From Prunella strophiata (Eukaryota; Chordata; Aves; Passeriformes; Prunellidae): a stretch of DNA of 64,000 bases. This document shows positions 13,369 to 25,192 of this stretch, one piece after another (within the stretch, counting starts at the first letter, position 1; each line of letters opens with the position of its first letter). Location of the stretch: NCBI GenBank assembly GCA_036583965.1, contig JAZBQD010000025.1:16330910-16394909 (forward strand), written 5' to 3'. The translations under genes were made by a program, and so were the position numbers. The notes below the pieces were generated by a model. That model made no database searches. It saw only the letters and a program-made list of their open reading frames with translations, and was not told the origin of the DNA.

Positions 13369-13511
13369 GAGGAAAAGAAAGTGGCATTTTTGAGGACTCT
13401 AGTTCTGCTCAGCCTCGTCCACGCTTGAATCCACCTGGTGGGAAGACAAGTGATATCTTTGGGTCTCCTGTCTCTCCTAGCATTGTGCGAGCACACCCGA
13501 ACAAACCCAAG
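13369..13511 (+). CDS. JPT2: JPT2 coding exon 3
   Basis: The 143-bp exon completes the second PPGG motif ([12 protein letters not shown]) and carries the third ([16 protein letters not shown]), ending at RAHPNKPK before a GTATTT donor. It ends in phase 0. The spacing of PPGG-x-S-x-I/L-F units is the family signature. Confidence 0.97.
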
Positions 13512-14368
13512 GTATTTGTGCTTCTGTTGCTGTGAGATCAAGAAGTCAGCAACTCCAGGGTCCTGTTGTGCTCTGTCTTGTGCCTGTGCTCTCCCTAAGA
13601 ACAGAACTGAATGTGCATGGAGTGACTTTGAGTTAGACAGTTATTCCCAAAGTCTCTTTGATAGCTTGTTATTTTGGATGTATCAGATCTCTGCAGTTCG
13701 CTGTAAAAGTATTAATTAGACTGTGGATGTGCATTCAAAAAAAAAAAAAAAAAAGGAAAGGAAAAAAAGAAAAAAGCCTTTGATCTTCCTTGTAAGTGAG
13801 GTGCAAGTCTGGAGCTCTTGACAGAGTCAAGAGGCATTTAAACTGGATAGGGAGGAGACATTTCTCCTTATTCTGCAGTTTGGCAGATGTGATCTTGATG
13901 CAGGCTTGGGAAGTTGGTGAGCTGCAGTCCTTTGTGAAGCCTGGCTGTGCACTTCAGCTCTCTTAAATACATGTATCTACAGTCACCTTGTAAGCACTTC
14001 AGCAGATTAGGCTTACAGTGATCAACAGTGAAAAAGTGAACTTCAGATCAGTGGTGTCAGGCCCAGCATTACTAGATTTGTGCAAGATAGACAAAAGTGT
14101 CTCTTCATAGAGTGTTACAGTTTTACACAGAGGTTATGCAGTTGAGTTTTGATCTTGAAGCTGGGATGTGTAATAGTTGCTTGTAGTTATGACCACATCT
14201 GGGTTTGGAAAAAGCAGGATACATTACCAGTTACTGTATTTAAGTGCCCTGTATGCAGATTTACAACCTGGTGCCTTACTCTAAGTAAATACTAATAAGT
14301 GAGTAGCTGTTATGGTGATAATGTTTCTGGCATGTCATATAGCATGGAAATGTAACATTCTATGAAAC

Positions 14369-14771
14369 TGCTGTGGTTTAGGAATGGTATTCCCCAGTTT
14401 AGTGTTCCCACTGAAAACATTCCAAAACATGCACCACTCATGCTCCCCACCCCTTCCCCCTGTGGCTGGGGAGGGAAATTGGAGGTAAAAGGTAAAAATC
14501 ATGGGTTGAGATATGAACAATTTACTGGCAATAACAATGAGATAAGAAAATAACAGTAACAGCAACAAAATTAATAATGGAGTGTACAAGAAGGATGAAG
14601 AGTTCACACATGAGGACTCACCACTTGGAACACAGCACTACCCCAACTGCTCAGCCACCACCACCCACGCCACACTCTGCACATGATGTGGTATAGAATA
14701 AGCTTCAGGTCCTGGCCATGCCCTCCCTTACTACTGCAAAAATTAACCCTGTACTGTCTGGAACCAGGACA
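14369..14771 (-). mobile_element. Old solitary LTR of an endogenous retrovirus (ERVL-like)
   Basis: The block begins TGCTGTGG and ends CCAGGACA, and is flanked by near-identical 5-bp sequences (GAAAC at 14364-14368, GAAAT at 14772-14776), consistent with an ERVL-type target-site duplication with one change. Its layout, with a G-rich block followed by an AT-rich block, resembles a common avian LTR read backwards. Orientation is inferred from that resemblance. It lies in JPT2 intron 3. Confidence 0.6.
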
Positions 14772-15311
14772 GAAATTGTCATTGTGCTGGAAACAGTCTA
14801 GTTTTTCCTGGAAGCTTAGGAAGAAAGGATAAGGTGTTGGTAGAGTGCTTTCTTTTTATGCATCTTCTGAATAGTATCTAGGGCCATATGAAAAGACGTG
14901 GAGGGAAAATAAGATTGGGAGCTAGGTTTTGACAGGAGTAGTGCTGTTGGTGTAGGAGAGGGCTTTGCTTTGCTTTTCTGTACCCGTGTATTGGGATGGT
15001 CACTCTTTAGATACTTTTTTAGAAATGTAACTTTAATCCCCATGAATTCCTGAGTAAATGGAGGACACCATTGTGGAAATTCTTATGTCATTAATTAGAG
15101 CATTGGAATTGTGGAAGATACTGAGCTGGAAAGAAGACATGCGAGTTGAGTTTCATGGGTGGGAAAACACACTTCTCTGAAGTGTGGCTATGTATTTCCG
15201 TCAGTTCAGATTGTTGGGAAAATGGTCTTAAAATGTTTTGATTATTACTTGACTATTGGGATACTTGCTGAAGGCAGGAATTGCTGCATACAAATAGCAA
15301 AATATAAGCAG

Positions 15312-15367
15312 CTTGTATTACAGTTGTGTGTACCAACTTCTTGTATTACAGTTGAGTGTACCAGCTT
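15312..15367. repeat. 28-bp tandem duplication
   Basis: Two adjacent 28-base units beginning CTTGTATTACAGTTG differ at two positions. A simple local duplication in JPT2 intron 3. Confidence 0.95.
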
Positions 15368-15409
15368 CTCCTGTGTGATAGCAGGTACTTGACAGGAATG
15401 GTAATTCCT

Positions 15410-15550
15410 GATCCTAAAATCAGTGAATCCTTAAGGTTGGAGAAGGCCTCTAAAATTGAGTCTGGCAGTTAACCCACCACTGCTGTGCTTTCCACTTTGA
15501 TGATCTTATGTGGCCTCTTCATCCATGTTTCAATGAATTGTCTGAGATGT
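15410..15550 (-). mobile_element. Degraded CR1 3' end
   Basis: The strings AATCCTTAAGGTTGGAGAAG and the downstream 'cctct..aaattgagtc' follow the reverse complement of a CR1 3' UTR. Strongly diverged. Confidence 0.65.
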
Positions 15551-15755
15551 GCACCTTGCCATAACATACAAGATTAGTGCCCCTGCTTTTGGGATTCTGT
15601 AGAAGTGGAGGGGATGAAGGGCTGCACACAGCTTGCTTTTACTTGATCAGTGATCTATAAAGTTAGAAATGAAGCAAAATTTCCAGAAGGATTTTGTGAC
15701 AGACTTGCTGTTTGAGAACAATAATACACTAAGGTAGTTTTTGATTTCTTTGCAG

Positions 15756-15801
15756 GATCACATTGTCTTGAAAGAAGAGGAAATACCAAAGAAGCCAGAA
15801 G
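15756..15801 (+). CDS. JPT2: JPT2 coding exon 4
   Basis: A 46-bp exon between a TTTGCAG acceptor and a GTCAGC donor, encoding DHIVLKEEEIPKKPE plus one base. The family has a short acidic/basic exon at this position. Phase 0 in and phase 1 out join exons 3 and 5 without a shift. Confidence 0.93.
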
Positions 15802-16553
15802 GTCAGCAAGAGAAATTATTTTCTTTGTTCTCTTTGGGAAGATAAGCTATGAGGAAGTTTCTTGTGCTTCTGCTTGAACACTAGCCTTAGTTTCATGTTT
15901 TTAGGATAATATGACTGAAAAGTTTAGTCAGAAATCTAATCACTTGTCTCAGGGAAATGGTTCTCTTCCTCTTATTGAGGAGAACACAGGTGTGAGTCAT
16001 GATGCTCTGTGTCTGTGTGTTTAGACTTTGCTTGATACTGTGTGTGTGTACACAAATATGTATAGAATCTGTATATGGCAAAACATCAGGTTACCACTTC
16101 CTCTCTTGTCATCTCCTTCAAATGGCTAATTTTGACCTTCTGTAGTTGTAAATAATAAATAGCTGACTGACAAAATTTATTATTGCTCGTCTAACTATTA
16201 AAAAATGATGGGAATCCTGCTTTCAAGCTCAGTATGAAAAGATTGGTACGTTGTATCTCTTAATTGCCTGCAACTGCCAAAGTAATTCTGAAGGTGTATT
16301 GCTCAGTCTTTATATCCTTAGAAAGGATATGAAAGATTAGAAAGATTGCTGAAGGAAGAGAAGAATTGTTGTGATAAGTGACATTCTTTTCTTACTACGT
16401 GTTTCCTTCAGGAAAAATGAACAGGTAATGAGAAATCTTGATGTGCTATGGATGGGAGATGTGGGAAAAAATGCAGCCAACAGAAGATGAGGCACTTTGT
16501 GTATTACAGAATAGTGAGTGATCTGATGATCTAATATATTTTCTTCAATGTAG
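15802..16553 (+). other. JPT2: JPT2 intron 4
   Basis: A 752-bp intron ending at CAATGTAG. No repeat or gene is recognised inside. Confidence 0.88.
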
Positions 16554-16738
16554 CTGCAGAAAATGTCAAACCACACCTGGAAGACGGAGGCGAGAAAAAA
16601 GCTTTGGGCAAAGAGGAGCGATGCAAGGAGCCAGAACCCAAGATAGACAATCACGAACCCCGACTGGGGCCAAGGCCACGCTCACACAACAAAGTTCTCA
16701 ATCCACCAGGGGGGAAATCCAGCATTGCGTTCTATTAG
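16554..16738 (+). CDS. JPT2: JPT2 coding exon 5 and stop
   Basis: The last coding exon contains a charged linker ([13 protein letters not shown]), the conserved block [20 protein letters not shown] and the terminal KSSIAFY, then TAG at 16736-16738. The fourth PPGG motif and the C-terminal Phe-Tyr are family hallmarks. The whole coding sequence is 567 bases including the stop, in frame over all junctions, so the gene looks intact. Confidence 0.97.
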
Positions 16739-19240
16739 GGGCATCATGTCACTGTCACTAATGGAGGAACTCTTGTCTATGGTGGTGAGGTCAGTTTATA
16801 CACTATTGCTTGTGAATAGGTTCTTAGGCAGATGGATGAGGGTTAAGTTAGAGTATGTAGGAAGGATAACGTGGTGATTTGGGGAGGAAGGGCTGGGGAG
16901 GGAATGGGTGCCTTTTGGAAGATGTGAGTGCTGGCCTGCCTGGGTGGGTGGCAGAGCCAGACATTAGTGTAACTTTGTGAAAAATCAGTGTTACTTAGTG
17001 GTGATTTCCTCAGACTGTTAGGTTCTTAGCTAGCTTGTGGCTCAGGACGCTCTTGTGGAATCAGGCTTCCATACAGTCAACATGTCAAACGTTGTGAATG
17101 GGAAAGAGCCTGAAGGTCACACTTGAAGATTCTGAAGGACAGCAGGTAGGCTGGGCTTTCCCCTAGGCAATGAGATGCAGCTTCCAGCGTGAGCTGACTT
17201 GCACTCATGTGAATATAAATATGTTCTACTGAAACAAGTAGTGCTGCCATGGTTAAGAGTGTCTTCAGTCATAACTTCTTTTTCTCCATTCTTGCTTGCA
17301 GCACATGATTGCTGATACAAGGCCAAAATATGCTGAAAGTTTCTTTTACACTCATAAACAGTCATATGTTTGTAAAGACTGTGGTCTTCCCCTGCCTAGG
17401 TATTCAGGTCTTTTGGCTGCCTTTTGTAATTTGCTGATTACTGCAACTAGATCATCACATGTGGCAGTCCAACTTGCTGTTTCATGTAGGTGCTTCTAGT
17501 TGAGTGCTTGTATGTTTTCTGGTAAAGATGTGGGTGCAAACAATAGCTTTATGGTACTCTGAACAGAGGCAACTTGGAAGTTTACCGTGGAGAGTATGCT
17601 GAGGTGTCTGACCCAGCCTTTGTAGAAAGGGCTTAGCTTCAGCACAGGTTTTCACTTGGCTCCCTGTGGAAACCAGGAGAGTTCTCCTGTTTCCACCACA
17701 GTGAATTTCCTGATAGTTTTGCTTGTGCTGAGTCTGGTAGTGAATTCTCCTGTCTTTCATCAGCCTTACCTTTGCCTTTGACTGTCTCAGATTTTTGTTG
17801 GGAAAACTATGTGAGTTCTCCCCAACCTAGAGCTGTAGTTGATTTTGCTGTAGATTACCTTAGTTGTAAAATCAAAGCCAGCATAAACAGAAGGTTTGTA
17901 TTACTAAAATCTGTCATAAATCTTGTTTGGAAGATATGTACATGTTTTGCACAGATGTTTTTGGGGGAGGGTTTGTTCTCTGAATGGATTTTATGATCAT
18001 ACCAGAGCTTTGATGTATGAATGTTAACTCTAGGTGCTTACTGTTAAATACATTGAATACTGACCTTTTAAATTTGACATATCAAAACAGGCTTTGTTCA
18101 GGTACACCAAAGAACAAGTGGCCTTATTGTGTATATCCACTGCTGTTCTAGCCCACATTCCCTGGGAACTGCTGCCATTGAGACGGGATGCTGGGCCAGG
18201 TGCTAAACTTTTCTGTGATTGTAATGCTTCCTGGGCTGCACAGTTCCCTTGTGTCAGCAGTGGTGGGTGACTGCTTTAAGACTTAGTTGCCTTTTCAAAT
18301 AGTGAAGCATATGGGGCAGTGCTAGGATAGAAACAGCTATGGATAGTAGGGGTTCAAATGCCTTTGTACCTTTCACATTGGTTTGTTAATTTTAACTGCC
18401 TGTTAATTTTCCTCCCAGGAAAACAAGGCAGTAGTTAAAACTGCAGCCCTGGAATGAACTTATGTTAGTTCCAAATATGTATGTCTTAGCACCTCTTCCT
18501 GAGTCTGTGCTCTCCAGCCTCTGGCTGAGTCTCAGACACATTAGCCATTTCAGTTCCTTGTTCCACTACTTGATAGGAAGCTGTCATATAGAAAAGTCAA
18601 CCAGACGCTGCTTCCTACATTGCTGGCTCTGGCGTAGCTGATGCTATCTGCAGTACCAAACATTTGGCATCTTTTATTTATAACCCTGATGTGCATTGGC
18701 TTCAGTGCCTCTCCTTTAAAGAGCAACTTCTAACTAGGCCCTAAATTAGTTAAACTGTGTTAAATTTCTTGCATTTCTTTCTTTGTAATCTAAACAATGT
18801 TTTCAGGTCTTCAAGTAAGATTGATCTGAGCATTTTTCTGGGACAGAAGGGGATTGGAAATCAAATTACAGAACATGCAGTTACCAATAAACAAGTATTT
18901 TGTTACTTCATTGTGTGCTATACATGCCTGCTTTTATAAATTGGTCAGTACTCTATTTCACCATAGATACACTGGTGAATTTTATGGTCTGAAATGGGAA
19001 AAATTGCACATACATTTTCAGGCCTTCCGTACATGGGACTGTGCTCAGGAGCTGTGACATCCTGCCCAAGGCTGCCCATGGGACAGACACCTCTTATTCC
19101 TGGGGAGGGGTAGGACAGTAGCAACAGCTCAGCTTAATGCCTTTTTGTGGGCAACATTCCATGATGTTCTGTACCACACTGGGATTCTGTTATGTTCTTC
19201 AGCAATATTGTAAATAGAATAAAATATTTAAATATTTTAA
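16739..19240 (+). other. JPT2: Probable JPT2 3' UTR
   Basis: About 2.5 kb after the JPT2 stop shows no recognisable repeat and has a polyadenylation signal AATAAA at 19218-19223 in an AT-rich setting. Another AATAAA lies near 18886. A long 3' UTR is known for JPT2 in other vertebrates. The exact end is inference. Confidence 0.5.
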
Positions 19241-19384
19241 ATAGTTAAGGCTATTTGTAGAAAAACATAGTAATTCCCCTTGAGCGAGGGATATTCTTTA
19301 TGTGGAGAAGTCATACCCTCACTTGTGTGTTTCTAGTGAGTGCATAAAACACCCTTCATGTGCCACACTGCCTTGGCTGACAGA

Positions 19385-19427
19385 AGAGCTATGTCTGACA
19401 TTGCAGACATAGCTCTGCAATGTCAGA
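19385..19427. repeat. Two overlapping perfect hairpins
   Basis: A 13-bp perfect inverted repeat (arms 19385-19397 and 19404-19416, 6-base loop) overlaps a 14-bp perfect inverted repeat (arms 19394-19407 and 19414-19427, 6-base loop). They cannot form together. A further copy of the core TGACATTGCA follows at about 19433-19442. Confidence 0.95.
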
Positions 19428-20709
19428 GCTACTGACATTGCAATTCTGGGTGAGCTGGACACAGTGGCCTCTCAGCCAGGATGTTGTGTCTGCAGCATTC
19501 CTCCCTGAACTTCCAGGCTGTGATGCTCTCAGGGCCTCTTGGCCGGCCCTCACTCCTACAGTGACTTCTGTGTTTGGCCATTTACAGTTCAGAACTCTCC
19601 TCTGAAGCATGTACAGTTTGGGTGGGATCTGCATAGTGTGGGAATGTGGCAATGTCCTTGATAGATAGCACATTAGCAATGAAGTACTGGTTTTTCTTTG
19701 AGCTGCAGCCAACAGTAGACTGCAGTATAGCTCCAGTTTGCAGGCGTGTGTGTTACCTCATTGCTTTCCCCAAAACTGCTGGTTTGTAGCTAAACACTTG
19801 GGATAGAATGTTATTGGAGTTGCGGCTTCAGTCTGGGAAGGAAAATTATGGTGTCCATAGAGAGCTTAGCCTAGGAAGTGGGTAAAGGAGGACTTGCACG
19901 TTTTCATGAGTGGTTCTGAGCATATGTGTTTCTTAGTCCCCAAATATGTCACCCTGTCTGTCATGTACAAGACCTCACGGCTCTCGTGAACTGCCCAGCT
20001 GCAGTATGTCATCACTCCTGATCCCCATGTGTGCCAGTTAACCCAGATCATGCATGTTTTTCCCTGTGAAGACTGCTGGCTACTGTGCAAAACCTTTTAA
20101 GCAAGCACGGTCTTCTACTGTCCATCTGTTGCATCACTGCATCACACCCTGCATTGCACTCTCAATGAGGAAGATTAATGTCCTCTCTGTTGGCATTTTA
20201 AGCAGCATTACTGTGAGTTTTTTGAATTATTTATACAGGCTAATCAGACTTAGAATATCCAAAGTACATTCTTGGGGCTTATCTAGTGAGAGAAGATACA
20301 TAAAGTAGTGATGTGTGGAGACAATTATTTAAACATTAAATTAGTAACTGCTGCAGTATGTTCCATGAAAGGCTGTCAGAGTTGTTTATGTACAGTATGA
20401 TCACACTGGTGTAGGGATGTCCAAGTCTCTTGGCTGCCTGGGTGATTGTGTGGTGGAGCTGGCCACCCAGTGATTTGTCCAAGCCCCTGATGTGTCTCCT
20501 GTTGAATTTCAGCTTGAAGCTCTGCTGAAACCATGTATCACTTCCCTTTGGAAAAGGTGATGGGTTAAATGTCATTGAGGCTGGAATTTTCCATTGTTTC
20601 TTAAGGAGCAAAGATAGGTCACAGCATCCTGCCTGGGGGGAGATTTGGTGACGTATAAGCTGTTTCTGTCATTACTGGTTATCAGCTGTGAAAGAAGTAG
20701 ACAGGGTAA
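19428..20709. other. Intergenic sequence, nothing recognised
   Basis: No coding exon or repeat family is recognised in this stretch downstream of JPT2. Confidence 0.6.
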
Positions 20710-21125
20710 TCTTGTATTTTCTGGGACCCCAACAATGGTGAGGAAATGATGAATCTGACTTAGTTCTTAGAAGGCTAATTTATTATTTTATGATCTATAT
20801 AATACTAAAGAATACTAAACTAAAACTATACTAAACTATAATAAAGAATACAGAAAGGATACAGACAGAAGGCTAAAAGATACTAATGAAAAACTCATGA
20901 TTCTTACCAGAGCCTCGCCACAACTCGACTGTGATTGGCCAATAAGTAAAAACAATTCACATGAAACCACCTGTTGGATAAACAATCTACAAACCACATT
21001 CCAAAGCAGCAAAACACAGGAGAAGCAAATGAGATAATATTATTTTCCTTTTTCTCTGAGGCTTCTCAGCTTCCCAGGAGAGAAATCCTGGCGAAGGGAT
21101 TTTTCCAGAAAATATGATGGTGACA
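20710..21125 (-). mobile_element. Solitary LTR, ERVK-like, with 6-bp target-site duplication
   Basis: The block is the reverse complement of a common songbird LTR. At its right end the reverse strand begins TGTCACCATCATATTTTCTGG, and the left part is a repetitive AT-rich stretch (tactaaa/tataataaag) holding a reversed polyadenylation signal. It is flanked by GGGTAA (20704-20709) and GGGTAC (21126-21131), a 6-bp duplication with one change, as expected for class II (ERVK) elements. The left terminus has one substitution in the TG. Confidence 0.8.
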
Positions 21126-21131
21126 GGGTAC

Positions 21132-22430
21132 AATTCATTGCTGGCCAAAATCTGATGCCTAGAAGCCTCCCAGGGGGCTAAGCTGGCTGCCTAGGCTGTG
21201 CCCAGTTGTCACTCTTCCCTTTGAACACAGTTGGTGAGCAGGAAGAGGCAGATTTAAATTATTGGGCTAAATGAGTAGCCCTGATTATTTTTGTAGTTTT
21301 ATTTTGCTTCTGGGAATTAAGACAGTCTCATCTTGAATTGGCTTTCCCTTTCTTTCAAGGTCCTTATATTGCTAGCAGGACAACCTCTACTTCCTCAAGC
21401 AGATCAAAATACCCTCCATGGCCAGCAAGAATGCAGGAATTCGCTCTACTTATCAGCCTCTCTAGGTCCAGCTGCCTTCTAATTCTTACCCACTGCTTTC
21501 CTCCTCCCTCTTATGTATATGGATATTTGAAATAGTAGCTGTGCTGCCTTTGGCTTCTCCATGACCGCTTCTCTGCTGCTGCTTGGGTGTGTGCTATGTG
21601 CCACTTAAGCCAAAACCACAGACTACTCTGTGTCCAGGTGTATCAGAAGCACAGGGGCCTGTTGAACTAACAGGAACTTATCATTACGCCAGGTTCTTCA
21701 TGAAGATCATAAAGATGATGGCTTTTTCTCCACTGTTTTGTCCCACAGACTTACACTGTTTAATGTCCTGGCTGCTGGGAGCATGCACTTGGGCATGAAG
21801 GGCAACACAAGTCCAAGTGTGAATTGCCTGAACTAATGTCCACTTTCAGGCTTCAGTCTATATTTTACAAGTCTCAATCCACTGTGTCTTTGGCAAGAAG
21901 AATGTTCTGACAGAGAATATGTGCAGCTTAAATGTTAAGGCCCAGGTTGTCTAAGGCTGGGGACAGTGTAAGGGGTGGGGGTTTCAGTTACCCATAATCA
22001 TGATCAATGCAACACTACAAAAGTTAAACAAAAAAACCCTGATTGCTTCTTTTCCATTTCTTACAGCATGTTGACCTCTGTGAATGCCACCCTTTCATTT
22101 CCATGACAAGCTCAGTCAAAGTATGAGAGCCATGCAATTGCCTTTTTGAAAGCTCAGAGCTGAGCTCTGGTATCCCAGCTGCAGGTGTCCAGCAGAAATG
22201 GGGAAGACAGGCAAAGTGAAGGTGGCTTCCTAGTCATCAGGGGGTCATTACTGAAAAAAGCTGAGTAAGAGTAAGCAATCAGTATGCCCAGTGGAGTTGA
22301 GCAGGTACTGTTCAAGGAAGGATCATCATCTCCTTCCCTACTGTTATGTCAGCTTCGAGCTTTATCCATCTGAGCTGAAAGACAGGAGCAGCTTGTCCAG
22401 AAGAACTCTGCCTGTGAGAGGCTCCAGTAG
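21132..22430. other. Intergenic sequence, nothing recognised
   Basis: No recognisable gene or repeat. Further downstream exons of the - strand transporter-like gene would be expected to the left of 23767, but none could be identified here by eye. Confidence 0.5.
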
Positions 22431-23259
22431 AGTCCTCTCACCTTGAAGACGGTCTTTGTGCAGGGTCACCAGGATGTCCCCACATCTGCAGATTCTGTGA
22501 CAGGGCTTTTATAAGCAAGTAGAAGGATCTCTACTCAATGGTTTCTATAAAACCCTCTCTAGCCAACAGAAGTTCTCCATATAGGCAGTGAACACAGGAG
22601 AGGGACAGGAATGCTTCCCAGTGACACGCAGCAGAACAGGCAGTGAGGCTACACCAATGAGAATCTTGTTAACCATTGGCAAACTTTAAGGAAAATATGT
22701 CACAACTCTTCTTCAAAACAGAAGAGTGAAGTTTTTTTTTCTAGTAATTTGGAGGTAGATTGTGGGATGTCAAACAGGAGTGGCTGGTTTTTGAGCAAGC
22801 TTCTGCCATGAAGGAGTAAGTACAGGACTTTGAGTGGTTATCCCAGCACTTGTTACAGCATCAACCCCCCTTTGCGTTTAGCTTCTGCATCACATGGCAT
22901 AAACTAAGAAAGCTGATGGCTTCAGCAGACCAGGCTGAAGTCACTGATTTTAAGCCAGGGATTAACATTCAAATCAGTTCTGAACACATATTTTCTTCCC
23001 TTCGCAAATCTCCAACATTAGTTTACAGCCCTGCTGCATGTGGTTTTTCATTATTACAGCTGGAAATTCATAATGGGATTTTTCCTCTGAAAAAATGCAA
23101 GTGCAGGATTTCAGCACTGAAGAGTAGTGCAGCAAGTGGAGGCCTATGGTTATTTTGAAGCCACAGTCTAGCAGGAGTCTGATTTGCCAGCTGTGTTAAA
23201 ATACTGATGAGGCCTTGCAGTTTTGGCCTCCCTAGTACAAGACAGATGTGATTTAGGGA

Positions 23260-23575
23260 ATGCAATAATGGGACACAAAGGTGATAAAGGGACTGGAGCA
23301 TCTGTCGCAGGAGGAGGGGCTGAGAGAGCTGGGGCTGCTCAAGAAGGTTCTGGGAGATCTGACCAGTGTGCTCAAGTACCTGCTGGGAGCAAGCAAGGAT
23401 GAGGGGGTGAGACTCTGCCTGGACAGGAGGCAATGGGCACAAGGGAAACCGCACAGAATTCCATCTGAACACAAGAACGTACATTTTTTGTGCAAGGGGT
23501 CAGACACTGGAACAGGTGGTCCACAGACACTGCAGAGTCTCCATCCATGGAGATGTTCAAACTCTGTTTGCTCTG
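23260..23575 (+). mobile_element. CR1 LINE 3' fragment
   Basis: On the + strand this gives the CR1 ORF2 end (GLLKKVLGDLTSVLKYLL near 23325-23380) and the following 3' UTR through 'ccatggagatgttcaaactc'. It lies in the opposite orientation to most other CR1 copies here and is close in sequence to the copy at 50705-51120. Confidence 0.85.
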
Positions 23576-23766
23576 TGCTCTGCCTTCTGCTCCATGTTGA
23601 TTTTTTAGGGTTATTTGTTTGCTGAGCAAAGATGTCAGGCTTGCAGAGCCAGTGACTTCAAAATGTGGCTGTGAAACCTGCTCAGCAGGAAACCAGGGCG
23701 GCAGTAATACACCATGCGCATGTAGGAATGTAGCCACAATACACCCAGCTACAGCTGAGACCTCAC

Positions 23767-23906
23767 AGTAGCAAAGGAGTAAGTGATCCCCAGCCAGATG
23801 GTAGAGGCCAGCAGGGGCACAGATGTGAATGCCAGGAGAGCGAAGACTGGCAGAGTCAGCATGGCATGGACAACAGCAAGTCCACCTCTCAGTCCAGCAT
23901 AGTCCC
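23767..23906 (-). pseudogene. Exon-like segment of an MFSD1-like MFS transporter (TM9-TM10 region)
   Basis: Read on the - strand from about 23906 this gives DYAGLRGGLAVVHAMLT, then LPVFALLAFTSVPLLAS and TIWLGITYSFAT, before a GTGAGG donor at 23766. The pattern (start of a helix after a short Asp-containing loop, 'LLAFTSVP' and 'WLGITYSF') resembles the ninth and tenth helices of MFSD1, a lysosomal major-facilitator transporter. There is a pyrimidine-rich stretch upstream (TTTCTGTTCACTCCCTTCAC), but no AG follows it, so the acceptor appears lost or lies farther upstream. Reading on past the donor reaches a stop within a few codons. The family assignment is by eye and needs a search. Confidence 0.55.
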
Positions 23907-24319
23907 GGTGAAGGGAGTGAACAGAAACCTCTTCCAGGGGACCCTACTTCCCATGGGTCGTAGTGGCACACGGGGCTGTGCAAACTGGGCTGGCAGGAGT
24001 GGCAGTGACACGACATTTCCTGGCTGTTGGCAGTGTAGCAGACCAGCTGTTCTGCCTGGTACATACCTCTGAACTGAGACTGAAATGTTACTTGGTGTCC
24101 GGTACTCCAGCAAAAGCCCAGGTTTTAACAAAGGGGAAGGGAAAACATCATTATACCATGATAATTATGGAAATAAGGAATGGAAGCTGTTTGACAAAAC
24201 AGGGCCTGATTGCATGCAGACTGTCCTTTCCCATCTACTTGCAAAGCTTATCCCAGTCCTTTCTATTTCTGTCTCAGAGTTCTCAAAACACACAGCCATA
24301 TACCATGGGTTGATGCTAC

Positions 24320-25147
24320 CATAGCGCAATTACAGGACAGAGGTAAAAACAGGGGAATGTTACTTCTTGTAACTTAAGTCAGGTTAAGGTACATCTTGCA
24401 GTTTGCAAGGGTATAAAGGACTCCTTGTTCAGCCACAACAGGTGAAATTCTGTTTGAGGGGGCTGTAGCAGACATTTCAAAAAATCAGGAACAAGTTATC
24501 AGTGAGTGCTTCATGTTTTGGGTACTCACAATTAATATGCCAACTGCTGCAGAGAGAATGAGCGAGCTGTCATATACTGCCCCAAAAATGTAAGCGGCTG
24601 CCTGCTGATTTTAACCAGAATATTTATCCTGGATAAACTCGCTAAAAATAAAGTGAAGCCAATAAAAAAAATAATTAGTATTCTTGATCTGGTTATTTTG
24701 ATAGAAAGTAAGTTTGATCACTAGCATATAGGCAAGAAGGGTTTGAATGAGAGGACTTGTAAACAAGCTTCATTCCATCTGGTTTGTAGTGCCAAGCCTT
24801 TGGTGGTTTACTTTCTTTTTAATTAATGCACACCACAGAGGAGCTGCTATTTTCAGACACTTTCTGCAAGTGAAGAATGAAACTGCAGGTTAAAGTGGAG
24901 CATATGTTTCCTATATCAGCACAACTCACAGCAGCAGTGTGCCATTGCATGTCCAAACTACATGGGTGAAATTATGACATCCTCTTTTAAGAGGCTAAAA
25001 GCCTTATAAGTTCAAGGGGGTGAATGCTGAAGGGCAGGACCATGGTTTTAAAATAATCTAGCAGCAAGAAAAATTTATATTGAACATCTGCATTTGAGAA
25101 ATACTAGGAATTGCACAGGAGATTTCTTTAAGAAGACCTGGTTACAG
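24320..25147. other. Intron-like or intergenic sequence, nothing recognised
   Basis: AT-rich sequence between two transporter-like segments. No exon or repeat family was recognised. Confidence 0.5.

Positions 25148-25190
<43 letters not shown>
25148..25190. repeat. A43 homopolymer with (AAC)n tail
   Basis: Forty-three consecutive A bases, then GAAG and a short run of CAA units (about 25199-25218). No retroposed gene is recognised on its left side, so it is treated as simple sequence. Confidence 0.9.

Positions 25191-25192
<2 letters not shown>

Larger units (their letters stand above)
13512..15755 (+). other. JPT2: JPT2 intron 3
   Basis: A 2.2-kb intron. It contains an A-rich run (about 13737-13775), an old LTR (14369-14771), a 28-bp tandem duplication (15312-15367) and a degraded CR1 3' end (about 15410-15550). 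Confidence 0.88.

Noticed and set aside
23372..24064. A 230-codon open frame on the - strand
   Set aside because: Its downstream half is antisense CR1 sequence, and it is in a different frame from the MFS-like segment at 23.8 kb. Cys/Ser-rich composition suggests chance.
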